64,000 bases of DNA from Microbacterium ulmi (GTDB lineage Bacteria; Actinomycetota; Actinomycetes; Actinomycetales; Microbacteriaceae). The position numbers and the translations under genes were made by a program. The notes under the pieces are model-generated. The model was not told where the DNA came from. It worked only from the letters and a program-made list of their open reading frames with translations, and searched no databases. The first letter of the stretch is position 1. Each line of letters opens with the position of its first letter. The stretch spans positions 1,547,152 to 1,611,151 of the forward strand of contig NZ_JAAOZF010000001.1 in assembly GCF_011759705.1 (NCBI RefSeq). The letters run 5' to 3'. Below, piece by piece: positions 15,714-24,359 of this stretch.

Positions 15714-17945
15714 GTGGGCGCGAAGGACTGGCTGGGCAGGGCGATGGGCCTCGGCGGCGCCGTGTCGTTCGCCCGCTTCGCTCCGGATGCCGCGGACGCG
15801 GCATCCCTCGCCCGCCTCGCCCCGCTCCGCGAGTCCGCGATCCACGCCCTCGGCCTGACGCCTTTCGACGAACAGCTCGCCGCCGTCGCGGCGCTGCTCG
15901 CGGGGCACGCCGTCGAGCTCGACACGGGCGAGGGGAAGACGCTCGTCGGCGCCCTCGCGGCGGCCGCACAGGCGCTCGGCGGCCGGCGCGTGCACGTCTT
16001 GTCGGTCAACGACTACCTCGCGCAGCGCGACGCCGAGTGGATGGGACCGCTCTTCGAGCGACTGGGGGTGAGCGTCGCGTGGGTCGGCCAGCGCACCGCG
16101 CGCGACGAGCGCCGTGCCGCCTATCGCGCCCAGGTCGTCTACGCACCGGTGAGCGAAGTCGGCTATGACGTGCTGCGCGATCGGTTCGCGCAGGATGCCG
16201 CCGACCGCGTCGCGCCCGAGTTCGACGTCGCGATCGTCGACGAGGCCGACGCCGTCATGATCGACGAGGCGATGTCGCCGCTCGTGCTGGCCGGGGCATC
16301 CGATGACGAGGGCGCCGACCTCGCGGCCGCGACCGCGCTCGCGGATCACCTCGAGCCCGGCACCCACTACGAGGTCGACGCGGATCACGCGACGGTGTCG
16401 CTGACGGATGCCGGGCTCGACGCGCTCGAAGCGCGGCTCGGCGGCGTCAATCTCTATGCGGCAGAGCACGCCCCTCTGCTGACGCGCATCAATCTCGCGC
16501 TGCACGCGCGCGTGCTCGTCGTGCGCGACGTCGACTACATCGTCGACGACGGCGTCGTGCGGCTCGTCGACACGGGACGCGGACGCGTCGCGCATCTGCA
16601 GCGCTGGCCCGACGGGCTCCATGCGGCGGTCGAGGCCGCCGAGGGCGTCTCCGCGACGGAGCCCGGCGTCGTCCTCGACCAGCTCACGGTGCAAGACCTG
16701 CTCAGGCAGTACCGCACGCTGTCGGGCATGAGCGGCACGATGGTCGCGGTCGCGGCCGACCTCGCCGAGTTCTACGAGCTGCGCACGGGACGCATCGAGC
16801 CGCACCGCCCGCGCATCCGCGTGGACGAGCCCGATCGGGTCTTCGCCACGAGCGACGAGCGTCGGCCGGCGCTCATCGCCGAGGTGCGAGCGCGGCACGA
16901 GCGCGGCCAGCCCGTGCTCGTCGGGACGCAGAGCGTCGCCGAGTCGGAGGAGCTCGGCGACGCCCTGCGCGCGCAAGGCCTCGATGTGCAGGTGCTCAAC
17001 GCGAAGAACGACGCGCACGAGGCCGAGGTGATCGCCCGCGCGGGCGAGTTCGGCGCCGTCACGATCTCGACGCAGCTCTCGGGCCGCGGCACCGACATCC
17101 GCCTCGGCGGCGCCGACGAGCACGACCACGAGCGGGTCGCCGTCGCCGGGGGGCTCGCCGTGCTCGCGAGCGGGCGCTTCCCGTCGAACAGGCTCGACGC
17201 GCAGCTGCGCGGCCGGGCGGGGCGTCAGGGCGACCCCGGGGCATCCCTCGCCTTCGTGAGCCTCGACGACGACCTCGTGCAGGCGCACGCCCCCGCGCAT
17301 CTCCTCGCGAAGATCGCCCGCCGCGGCGCGACTCTCACCCCGCGCGAGCGCCGTCGCATCGTCGACAGCTGCCAGCGAATCGCCGAGGGCGTGCGCCTCG
17401 ACCGGCATCGGTCAACGTGGGCCTACCATCGTGCGACGGCGCACCAGCGCGAGGCCGTCCTGCGGCATCGCGAAGAGATGCTGACATCGACGGATGCCGC
17501 GCTCGACGTGGTCCGCGAGCGCCGGCCGGCCGAGGTCGAGGCCCTCGAGACCCAGGCGGGGCGGGATGCTGTCGCCGCGACCGCCCGCGGTATCGTGCTC
17601 CACTTCCTCGACGAGCGCTGGCAGGACCACCTCGGCATGCTCGCGGAGGTGCGCGACGGCATCCATCTGCAGGCGCTCGCCGGCAGGAACCCCGCCGACG
17701 AGTTCCACCGCATCGCGTTGCGCGAGTTCGAGGGCGTGGTCGACGGCGCCTTCGCCGACGCCGCGGACGTCGTCTCGCGCCTCGGTCCGGACGACGTCGG
17801 GCGCGACCTCGCCGACCTGGGCCTGCGACGGCCGTCCGCGACGTGGACGTACATGATGAGCGACAACCCGCTCGGCAGCCCGGGAGACCGCCTCGCACGG
17901 GGGCTCGGACGCCAGATGCGCCAGCGGGTGTACCGCATCGAGTGA
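15714..17945 (+). CDS. secA2: Accessory Sec translocase ATPase SecA2
   Basis: This 743-residue SecA-family ATPase has Walker A DTGEGKT (about residue 65), motif II VDEADAVMIDEA, SGMSGT, STQLSGRGTDIRL and RGRAGRQGD in order. It is shorter than housekeeping SecA (about 900 residues or more) and lacks the C-terminal zinc-binding SECA tail, as do actinobacterial SecA2 proteins. SecA2 drives export of a subset of proteins through the SecYEG channel. No SecA2 substrate gene is adjacent. The DNA near residue 25 carries an inverted GGATGCCGCG/CGCGGCATCC pair (15785-15806). Confidence 0.85.
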   Translation: MGAKDWLGRAMGLGGAVSFARFAPDAADAASLARLAPLRESAIHALGLTPFDEQLAAVAALLAGHAVELDTGEGKTLVGALAAAAQALGGRRVHVLSVNDYLAQRDAEWMGPLFERLGVSVAWVGQRTARDERRAAYRAQVVYAPVSEVGYDVLRDRFAQDAADRVAPEFDVAIVDEADAVMIDEAMSPLVLAGASDDEGADLAAATALADHLEPGTHYEVDADHATVSLTDAGLDALEARLGGVNLYAAEHAPLLTRINLALHARVLVVRDVDYIVDDGVVRLVDTGRGRVAHLQRWPDGLHAAVEAAEGVSATEPGVVLDQLTVQDLLRQYRTLSGMSGTMVAVAADLAEFYELRTGRIEPHRPRIRVDEPDRVFATSDERRPALIAEVRARHERGQPVLVGTQSVAESEELGDALRAQGLDVQVLNAKNDAHEAEVIARAGEFGAVTISTQLSGRGTDIRLGGADEHDHERVAVAGGLAVLASGRFPSNRLDAQLRGRAGRQGDPGASLAFVSLDDDLVQAHAPAHLLAKIARRGATLTPRERRRIVDSCQRIAEGVRLDRHRSTWAYHRATAHQREAVLRHREEMLTSTDAALDVVRERRPAEVEALETQAGRDAVAATARGIVLHFLDERWQDHLGMLAEVRDGIHLQALAGRNPADEFHRIALREFEGVVDGAFADAADVVSRLGPDDVGRDLADLGLRRPSATWTYMMSDNPLGSPGDRLARGLGRQMRQRVYRIE

Positions 17946-18005
17946 CGACGCCCCCGAACGTCGCGCGGAGCGTAGCCTGGTGCCACACCGATCCGGAGGT
18001 TCGCG

Positions 18006-18662
18006 ATGGGACTGTGGTTTCGGCGTCGGCGCACCGCCCACCCCTATGCCGCGGTGTCCGACGAAGAGCGGATGTCGCGCTACGTCTATCTGCTGAGCAC
18101 GCTCCCCGCGAGCGTCATCGAGAAGGCGCACGAGTCGGCGTTCAAAGAGCTGCCTGCCGAGACGAGGCGGGAGACGTTCGACCGGCTGCGGCCGTTCATG
18201 TCGGAGGCCGAACGTGCGCAGAAGGCCGAGCCCGCACTCCTCGCGCGCGTGCTGCGGCGTGCGACGGCAGAGGGCCGTGCGCAGGCCGCGGCGGGTGCCG
18301 AGAACGTGCCTCCGCCGGTGGGTCGGGATGCCTCCGGCCTCCTGTCGTCCGACGCACGGCATCCGCTCTGGCCGCTCGACGATCCGAGTCTGATCACCGC
18401 TGTCGCGTTCTCCTTCCTCTCGTCGCAGTCCGTCGCGACCTACTTCTCGGTCGGTGCGGGCTCCATCGCGCTCGCGGGTGAGCCGGCGTGGGTGGGCGAC
18501 CTGGGCTCGTCGGGCTCTGCGGGACTCGACGGCGGGTACGGCGGCTTCGACGGAGGCGGGTTCGGAGGAGGGTTCGACGGAGGCGGGTTCGGAGGAGGCG
18601 GCCTCGACGGAGGCGGGTTCGGAGGGGGCGGCCTCGACGGAGGCGGTGGCGGCTTCGGCTGA
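18006..18662 (+). CDS. Unknown protein with glycine-rich repeat tail
   Basis: This 218-residue protein has a basic N-terminus, a helical charged middle (residues 15-95) and one moderately hydrophobic stretch (about 128-160). The C-terminal 50 residues are almost purely Gly, Phe, Asp and Leu in GGGFGGG(F/L)DG repeats. I recognise no family. The start at ATG 18006 is supported by GGAGG 9 nt upstream, with GTAGCCT further up as a possible -10. The tail DNA is a degenerate purine-rich tandem repeat likely to vary in length between strains. The tail could be a flexible linker or a surface/assembly domain, but no signal peptide is visible. Confidence 0.6.
   Translation: MGLWFRRRRTAHPYAAVSDEERMSRYVYLLSTLPASVIEKAHESAFKELPAETRRETFDRLRPFMSEAERAQKAEPALLARVLRRATAEGRAQAAAGAENVPPPVGRDASGLLSSDARHPLWPLDDPSLITAVAFSFLSSQSVATYFSVGAGSIALAGEPAWVGDLGSSGSAGLDGGYGGFDGGGFGGGFDGGGFGGGGLDGGGFGGGGLDGGGGGFG
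18539..18660 (+). repeat. In-frame glycine-coding tandem repeats
   Basis: Units of about 18-27 bp built on GACGGAGGCGGGTTCGGAGG recur with small changes and encode the glycine-rich tail of the preceding gene. This is typical of slippage-generated repeats. Confidence 0.7.
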
Positions 18663-18748
18663 CGGGAGGCATCCGTTCCTCCACAGCCCGCGAACCGGGC
18701 GACCTGCGCGCGACGGCGCTCGAGGGCGGTCGCGTCGGTGGGCGCGGT

Positions 18749-18754
18749 TAGTGT
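18749..18754 (+). promoter_or_regulatory. -10 box of a probable leaderless promoter (RecQ)
   Basis: TAGTGT ends exactly 6 nt before the GTG at 18761. No ribosome-binding site is visible. Confidence 0.5.
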
Positions 18755-18760
18755 GGTCGG

Positions 18761-20782
18761 GTGACGTCGACTTCGGGCTGGGATGCCGATCCCTACGCAG
18801 ACCTGGTCTGGACTCCCGACGCCCTGGTGCCGCCCGCCGACGCCGACGGGTTCGCGCCGCCGCCGGACGACGGCTGGACGCCTCCGCCGGACGACGGCTG
18901 GACGCCTCCGCCGGACGACGGCGATGGAGGCCCGGCCGCGGCATCCGTCCTCGCATCGTCCGCGCGGGACTTCACGGGCGCCGATCCGCACGTCGTGCTC
19001 CACGAGGTCTACGGGTACGACGCGTTCCGCGGCGACCAGGCCGACATCGTGGCGCACGTCGTGGCCGGCGGCGACGCCGTCGTGCTGATGCCGACGGGCG
19101 GCGGCAAGAGCGTGACGTACCAGGTGCCCGCGCTCGTGCGGCCGGGGACGGGGCTCGTCGTGAGCCCGCTCATCGCCCTCATGCACGACCAGGTCGACGC
19201 GCTGATCGCCAACGGCGTGCGCGCGGCGTACCTCAACTCGACGCAGGCGTCCGGCGAGCGGGCAGCGGTGGAGCGCGCGTATCTGAACGGAGAGCTCGAC
19301 CTCCTGTACGTCGCCCCCGAGCGGCTCAACGTCGGCCAGACGACGGCGCTGCTGCAGCGCGGGCGGCTCAGCGTCATCGCGATCGACGAAGCGCACTGCG
19401 TCTCGCAGTGGGGCCACGACTTCCGTCCCGACTACCTCGGGCTCGGCGATCTCGCCGAGCGGTTCCCCGGCGTTCCGCGCATGGCTCTCACGGCTACCGC
19501 CACGCGCGAGACGCATCGCGAGATCAGCGAACGCCTCCATCTTCCCAGCGCCCGCCACTTCGTCGCGAGCTTCGATCGGCCGAACATCCAGTACCGCATC
19601 GAAGCGAAGGTCGACCCGCGCCGCCAGCTCCTGAGTTTCATCCGCGCGCAGCCCGAGGGATCGGCGGGCATCGTCTACACGCTCAGCCGCAAGTCGGTCG
19701 AGCAGACGGCAGAGTTCCTGCGTGCACAGGGCGTCGACGCCCTGCCGTATCACGCGGGGCTCGATGCCGGCATCCGTGCCGCGAACCAGTCGCGGTTCCT
19801 GCGCGACGACGCCGTCGTCATGGTCGCGACGATCGCGTTCGGCATGGGCATCGACAAGCCCGACGTGCGCTTCGTCGCCCACATCGATCTGCCCAAGTCG
19901 GTCGAGGGGTACTACCAGGAGACGGGTCGCGCGGGCCGCGACGGCGATCCGTCGGTCGCGTGGATGGCGTACGGCCTGGCGGATGTCGTGCAGCAGCGGC
20001 GCTTCATCGACCAGGGCGAGGGCGACCGGGCGTTCAAGCAGCGCATGGGGCAGCACCTCGACGCGATGCTCGCGCTGTGCGAGACGGTGGGATGCCGCCG
20101 CCAGAACCTGCTCGGCTACTTCGGCGAGGCATCCGAGCCGTGCGGAAACTGCGACACGTGCCTCGAAGCCCCTGAGACCTTCGACGGGCTCGTGGCCGCA
20201 CAGAAGCTCATGTCGACGATCGTCCGGCTCCAGCGCGAGCGGGGTCAGGCCTTCGGCGCGGGCCACCTCATCGACATCCTCCGCGGCAGCTCGACCGAGC
20301 GTATCCGCCAGCAGGGCCACGACGCGCTCGCGACGTACGGGCTCGGCGCCGATCTGTCCGAGCAGGACTGGCGCTCCGTCGTGCGGCAGCTGCTCGCCCG
20401 ACGGCTGCTGGTCGCACGCGGCGAGTACGGCACACTCGCGTTGTCCGAGGCATCCGCCGGCGTGCTCAAGGGCGAGACGGCCGTGCCGCTGCGGCGCGAC
20501 AGCATGGGCCGCGCGGCGGCGACGCGCGTGCGCAAGGCGACGGCGAGCGACAGCCTGGATGCCGCCGACCGCGGCCTCTTCGAGGCCTTGCGCGCGTGGC
20601 GGGCCGAGCAGGCGCGCGAGCAGGGCGTGCCCGCGTACATCGTCTTCGGCGACGCGACGCTGCGCGCCCTCGCGGAGCACAGGCCGACGAGCCTCGCCGA
20701 CCTCGACGGCGTCTCGGGCATCGGGGCGAAGAAGCGCGAGGCGTACGGCGAGGCGGTCCTCGCGGTCGTCGCGGCGCACTGA
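18761..20782 (+). CDS. recQ: ATP-dependent DNA helicase RecQ
   Basis: This 673-residue protein shows RecQ motifs in order: motif 0 (YDAFRGDQADIV), Walker A MPTGGGKSVTYQ, motif II DEAHCVSQWGHDFR, TATAT, FGMGIDKPDVRFV and QETGRAGRDG. A RecQ-Ct zinc site follows with Cys residues in ETVGCRRQ and EPCGNCDTC, then a winged helix and a C-terminal HRDC domain (about 595-673). The first 65 residues are an acidic proline-rich extension holding three PPPDDGWT repeats (DNA repeats at 18860-18922), which is not part of the family core. It acts in recombination and replication-fork repair. Confidence 0.95.
   Translation: MTSTSGWDADPYADLVWTPDALVPPADADGFAPPPDDGWTPPPDDGWTPPPDDGDGGPAAASVLASSARDFTGADPHVVLHEVYGYDAFRGDQADIVAHVVAGGDAVVLMPTGGGKSVTYQVPALVRPGTGLVVSPLIALMHDQVDALIANGVRAAYLNSTQASGERAAVERAYLNGELDLLYVAPERLNVGQTTALLQRGRLSVIAIDEAHCVSQWGHDFRPDYLGLGDLAERFPGVPRMALTATATRETHREISERLHLPSARHFVASFDRPNIQYRIEAKVDPRRQLLSFIRAQPEGSAGIVYTLSRKSVEQTAEFLRAQGVDALPYHAGLDAGIRAANQSRFLRDDAVVMVATIAFGMGIDKPDVRFVAHIDLPKSVEGYYQETGRAGRDGDPSVAWMAYGLADVVQQRRFIDQGEGDRAFKQRMGQHLDAMLALCETVGCRRQNLLGYFGEASEPCGNCDTCLEAPETFDGLVAAQKLMSTIVRLQRERGQAFGAGHLIDILRGSSTERIRQQGHDALATYGLGADLSEQDWRSVVRQLLARRLLVARGEYGTLALSEASAGVLKGETAVPLRRDSMGRAAATRVRKATASDSLDAADRGLFEALRAWRAEQAREQGVPAYIVFGDATLRALAEHRPTSLADLDGVSGIGAKKREAYGEAVLAVVAAH
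18860..18922 (+). repeat. 24-bp tandem repeats in the RecQ N-terminal extension
   Basis: Two full copies and one partial copy of a 24-bp unit containing CCGCCGGACGACGGCTGGAC encode PPPDDGWT repeats. Confidence 0.85.
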
Positions 20783-20933
20783 CGCCGCGCCGCGGGCGCT
20801 GCCCGTCGCGGGCGCAAGGCCCGTCGCGGCGGGCGCGGGCCCGTCGCGGGGTGCTGGCCCGTCGCGGGGCGTTGGGCCGTCGCGGGGCGTAGCCGGTTGC
20901 GGTCCCTCGGCTGGTGCTGTTTCGCGCGGCGCC

Positions 20934-21026
20934 GCGCGCGGCGCGGTTCCGTTCCCGCGTTGGCTGTTGTTTCGTGCATCTGCGGCGTATGTATGTGCCG
21001 CGGATGCACCGAACTGGCGCGGTCGG
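20934..21026. repeat. Hairpin repeat, copy 1
   Basis: This is a 93-bp unit. Its hairpin has arms 20974-20986 (GTGCATCTGCGGC) and 20997-21009 (GCCGCGGATGCAC) around the loop GTATGTATGT. The flanks GGTTCCGTTCCCGCGTTGGC and GAACTGGCGCGGTCGG are shared with copies 2 and 3. Confidence 0.85.
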
Positions 21027-21136
21027 GGAGTGCGCCGGAACCCGTGCGCCCCGACCCCGTGCGCACGCCGCGACCAGTCCCCGTAGCCACGCCTTGAGCC
21101 ACCTCGGCTGCTGTTGTTTTGTGCGGCGGCGGCGCG

Positions 21137-21229
21137 GCGCGCGGCGCGGTTCCGTTCCTGCGTTGGCTGTTGTTTGGTGCGGCCGCGGCGTATGTATGTG
21201 CCGCGGATGCACCGAACTGGCGCGGTCGG
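21137..21229. repeat. Hairpin repeat, copy 2
   Basis: Arms are 21177-21189 and 21200-21212 with the identical loop GTATGTATGT. Flanks match copy 1 except for single substitutions. Confidence 0.85.
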
Positions 21230-21317
21230 GTGAGTGACTGGGGGGTCAGTCGCGCTGGGGTCGGCGGCGTCATGCCGGGGTGGTCAGGGCCAGTCCCGTC
21301 GCGGGTTGCCGCGCGCC

Positions 21318-21409
21318 GCGCGCGGCGCGGTTCCGTTCCCGCGTTGGCTGTTGTTTCGTGCAGCCGCGGCGTATGTATGTGCCACGGCTGCACCGAACTG
21401 GCGCGGTCG
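21318..21409. repeat. Hairpin repeat, copy 3
   Basis: Arms are 21358-21370 (GTGCAGCCGCGGC) and 21381-21393 (GCCACGGCTGCAC), with the same loop. Both arms differ from copy 1 in a mutually compensating way (ATCTG/CGGAT against AGCCG/CGGCT). Confidence 0.85.
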
Positions 21410-21589
21410 CGTGCCCGCGCCGTCCCCGCGCCCGCGCCGAGCGCCGAGCGCCGTCCCCGCGCCGAGCGCCGAGCGCCGTCCCCGCGCCCGCGCCCAAACC
21501 CGCGCCCGAACCCGCGCTCGCTCCGAGCGCCGTCCCCGCGCCCAAACCCGCGCCCGCGCCCAAACCCGACAGATCGATACCTATCCGCA

Positions 21590-21595
21590 TAGGCT
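21590..21595 (+). promoter_or_regulatory. Probable -10 box for fhs
   Basis: TAGGCT occurs in CCGCATAGGCTTATCCC, about 38 nt before the fhs ATG. A GGAGGG ribosome-binding site follows at about 21621-21627. Confidence 0.45.
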
Positions 21596-21633
21596 TATCC
21601 CGGCGGGCGACGAGGCCCGACGGAGGGTCGCGC

Positions 21634-23307
21634 ATGAGTCTCAGCAACATCGACATCGCCCAGGCGGCGGTGCTCCAGCCCATCACGTCCATCGCCGGCC
21701 GGCTCGGCATCCCGGATGACGCGCTCGAACAGTACGGCAGGCACAAGGCGAAGGTGGCGCTCCCGTTCCTCGCATCCCTGCGCGATCGACCGCAGGGAAA
21801 GCTCGTCCTGATGACCGCCGTCTCGCCCACCCCGGCGGGCGAGGGGAAGACCACGACGACCGTCGGACTCGGCGACGCGCTGACCCGCATCGGCGAGCGC
21901 GCCATGATCTGCCTGCGCGAGCCCGCACTCGGGCCCGTGTTCGGCATGAAGGGCGGCGCCGCCGGCGGCGGCTACGCGCAGGTCGTGCCCATGGAGGACA
22001 TCAACCTGCACTTCACGGGCGACTTCGCGGCGATCCAGATCGCGACGAACCTGCTCGCGGCGCTGATCGACAACCACATCCAGCAGGGCAACGAGCTCGG
22101 CATCGACGTGCGCCGCATCACGTGGCGGCGTGTGCTCGACGTGAGCGATCGCGCGCTGCGCGACATCGTGCAGGGCCTGGGCGGCGTCTCGAACGGCTAC
22201 CCCCGCGAGTCGGGCTTCGACATCGTCGTCGCGAGCGAGGTCATGGCGATCTTCTGCCTCGCGACGAGCCTGGCCGACCTCAAGGAGCGCCTGGGCCGGA
22301 TCGTCGTCGCCCACACGAGGGACAGGATGCCGATCCGCGCGCGCGATCTGCACGCCCACGGTGCGATGGCCGCGATCCTGCGCGACGCGCTCGCCCCCAA
22401 CCTCGTGCAGACGCTCGAGCACACTCCCGCGTTCGTCCACGGCGGCCCGTTCGCGAACATCGCGCACGGCTGCAACTCCGTCATTGCGACGGACTCCGCG
22501 CTGCGCCTCGCCGACTACGTCGTGACGGAGGCGGGGTTCGGGGCCGACCTCGGCGCGGAGAAGTTCGTCGACATCCTGTGCCGCTCGTCGGGCCTGCGGC
22601 CGAGCGCCGCCGTGATCGTCGCGACGGTCCGGGCGATGAAGTACCACGGGGGAGTGGATGTCGCGGACCTCCCCGTCGAGGACGTGCCGGCGCTCGATCG
22701 CGGCCTCGCGAACCTCGGGCGGCACATCCATACGGTGCGGGAGGTGTTCGGCATCCCGTGCGTCGTCGCGATCAACCAGCGCGCCGAGGACTCGCCCGCC
22801 GAGATCGACGCCCTCATCGCGGGCGCCGCGCGCCTCGGTGTGACCGCGATCCCCGCGCGGCACTACGCCGAGGGCAGCGCGGGCGCGGAAGACCTCGCCC
22901 GCGAGGTCGTGCGGCTGTGCGCAGAGCCCAGCGACCTCCGCTTCACGTACCCCGACGATGCGACGCTGTGGCAGAAGATGAAGGCGATCGCGACGCAGGT
23001 CTACGGCGCCGCCGACATCACGGCGTCGACCGCCGTCCGCACGCAGCTGAAGCGCCTGCAGGACGAGGGGTATGGGCGGCTGCCGGTCTGCGTCGCCAAG
23101 ACGCAGTACTCGTTCTCGACCGACCCGCGACTGCGGGGCGCTCCGCACGGGCACATGGTCGACATCCGCGAGGTGCGTCTCGCCGCAGGAGCGGAGTTCG
23201 TCGTCATGGTGTGCGGCGACATCATGACGATGCCGGGGCTCCCCGCCCGGCCCGCCGCCGAGTCGATCGACGTGACGGACGACGGGCGGATCGTGGGGCT
23301 CTTCTGA
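21634..23307 (+). CDS. fhs: Formate-tetrahydrofolate ligase
   Basis: This 557-residue protein matches the family length (about 555-560). It shows the ATP-binding loop [13 protein letters not shown] (about residues 65-78), [19 protein letters not shown], and conserved [14 protein letters not shown] and AKTQYSFS blocks. It makes 10-formyl-THF from formate, ATP and THF in one-carbon metabolism. It is a single gene with its own promoter, preceded by a repeat-rich region and convergent with the next gene across 28 bp. A G-GGATG...CATCC inverted pair in that gap could be a weak bidirectional terminator. Confidence 0.97.
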   Translation: MSLSNIDIAQAAVLQPITSIAGRLGIPDDALEQYGRHKAKVALPFLASLRDRPQGKLVLMTAVSPTPAGEGKTTTTVGLGDALTRIGERAMICLREPALGPVFGMKGGAAGGGYAQVVPMEDINLHFTGDFAAIQIATNLLAALIDNHIQQGNELGIDVRRITWRRVLDVSDRALRDIVQGLGGVSNGYPRESGFDIVVASEVMAIFCLATSLADLKERLGRIVVAHTRDRMPIRARDLHAHGAMAAILRDALAPNLVQTLEHTPAFVHGGPFANIAHGCNSVIATDSALRLADYVVTEAGFGADLGAEKFVDILCRSSGLRPSAAVIVATVRAMKYHGGVDVADLPVEDVPALDRGLANLGRHIHTVREVFGIPCVVAINQRAEDSPAEIDALIAGAARLGVTAIPARHYAEGSAGAEDLAREVVRLCAEPSDLRFTYPDDATLWQKMKAIATQVYGAADITASTAVRTQLKRLQDEGYGRLPVCVAKTQYSFSTDPRLRGAPHGHMVDIREVRLAAGAEFVVMVCGDIMTMPGLPARPAAESIDVTDDGRIVGLF

Positions 23308-23335
23308 GACGGATGCCGCCGCCGGGCCGAGAGCG

Positions 23336-24151
23336 TCATCCGACGGGCGGGAAGACGCGCACGCGCTCGACCCGGAACCGGTGGGGCAGCGCCGCGAGAT
23401 CGCGCGTGCCGTCGTCGCGCGGAAGCTCGAACACGTCGAGCATGAGCTGCACGGGGTAGTCGATGCGCTGGTCGACCGTCTTCACCCAGCGGTGGTCGAT
23501 GAAGAACCGCAGGCGATCGGGCGTCCATTCGACGGCATAGTCGTGGAAGTCGGTGAGGTCGCCGTCGACGCGCACCTTCTCCACGTCGAGTCGCAGGCGT
23601 GGATCGTTCTGCGGCTTCACTCCGACGCCCACCCAGCCGCCTTGGTCGTCGAGCTCGGAGCCGAAGATCTCGGCGACGCAGATCTCTCCGCAGTCGTCGG
23701 GGTCCTCCTCGAAGCCGATCGGCCAGAAGGCGACCATCGCGTCGGGATGCCGCACGGCTGCCATCCGCACCTCGATCACGCCGAAGTGCGGCAGCAGCAG
23801 CCGCCGCTCGGGCTGCGCCTCCCGCACGACCAGGCCCGGGCGGAACCGGTGCTGGCCCGTCGTCGAGCCGGCAGGTCCCGACCACTGCCCCGTCTGCAGG
23901 TGCGAGCACCGGATGCCGCCGTCGGACTCGGGCGCCCACGCGGGCGTGTCGGCGTCGATGCGCAGCTCGAGCCCGTCGCGCTCGACGGTGTACCGTGCGG
24001 CGGAGCGCTCCCGTGTCGACCAGTGCGGCGTGTAGTACGGCCACCACAGCGTCTCGTCGAGGACGCCCTCGCCGAAGCGCTCGTCGACGTCGGGCATCCG
24101 TCCCGTGAGGTCGAGAGGAGCGTCCTCTCCTCGCGTCGGGGTTGCAGGCAT
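23336..24151 (-). CDS. Glycoside hydrolase family 16-like protein with altered catalytic motif
   Basis: This 271-residue protein has a GH16-like beta-sandwich pattern: HFGVIEVRM, then MVAFWPIGFE, then GEICVAEIFG, and later DFHDYAVEWTPDRLRFFID. In GH16 enzymes the nucleophile and acid/base Glu flank an Asp in ExDxxE. Here the segment reads EICVAE, so both Glu remain but the Asp is Cys. There is no signal peptide, so it appears cytoplasmic, unlike most GH16 laminarinases or carrageenases. The start at ATG 24151 lacks a clear Shine-Dalgarno. An alternative ATG at 24097 would remove an unconserved N-terminus. Activity may be retained, altered or lost. Confidence 0.7.
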   Translation of the reverse strand: MPATPTRGEDAPLDLTGRMPDVDERFGEGVLDETLWWPYYTPHWSTRERSAARYTVERDGLELRIDADTPAWAPESDGGIRCSHLQTGQWSGPAGSTTGQHRFRPGLVVREAQPERRLLLPHFGVIEVRMAAVRHPDAMVAFWPIGFEEDPDDCGEICVAEIFGSELDDQGGWVGVGVKPQNDPRLRLDVEKVRVDGDLTDFHDYAVEWTPDRLRFFIDHRWVKTVDQRIDYPVQLMLDVFELPRDDGTRDLAALPHRFRVERVRVFPPVG

Positions 24152-24226
24152 CCGTCATCACCGCCGATTCGATGATCCCGCGAACCGAGCGCCTCGTGCA
24201 CCCGTGGGTGCTCGGCTGTCGGGAGG

Positions 24227-24266
24227 GCACAACCCTTGCACGAGACGTGCCCTCGCGAGGTTGTGC
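24227..24266. promoter_or_regulatory. Inverted repeat upstream of the acyl-CoA oxidase gene
   Basis: GCACAACC (24227-24234) and GGTTGTGC (24259-24266) are perfect inverted arms around a 24-bp spacer, in the 208-bp divergent gap between the GH16-like and oxidase genes. They could be paired operator half-sites or a leader hairpin. Confidence 0.4.
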
Positions 24267-24359
24267 GGTACCTCCAGGGCAGTTGGGTGCGTGTTGTGGG
24301 AGATCTACCGTCGAAGGGAACTCTCCTCTTTCACTCATCACAACGGAAGGTGATGTGCA

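Larger units (their letters stand above)
20783..21633. other. 851-bp non-coding, repeat-rich intergenic region
   Basis: No convincing gene lies between recQ and fhs. From left to right the region holds G/C-rich degenerate repeats of CCGTCGCGGG (about 20800-20890), three copies of a 93-bp hairpin repeat (20934-21409), a low-complexity stretch of GCCGAGCGCC and CGCGCCCAAACCC units (21412-21570), and the fhs promoter/RBS. Open frames across it encode only low-complexity Ala/Arg/Pro sequence. Confidence 0.7.

Noticed and set aside
20934-21409. Three spaced repeats considered as a CRISPR array
   Set aside because: Repeat units are 93 bp with degenerate flanks, the intervals are 88-110 bp and uneven, and no cas gene is present. 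They are palindromic interspersed repeats instead.
21119-21592. Open frames through the repeat region between recQ and fhs
   Set aside because: They are made of Ala/Arg/Pro low complexity and repeat translations, with no ribosome-binding site or motif. The stretch is treated as non-coding.
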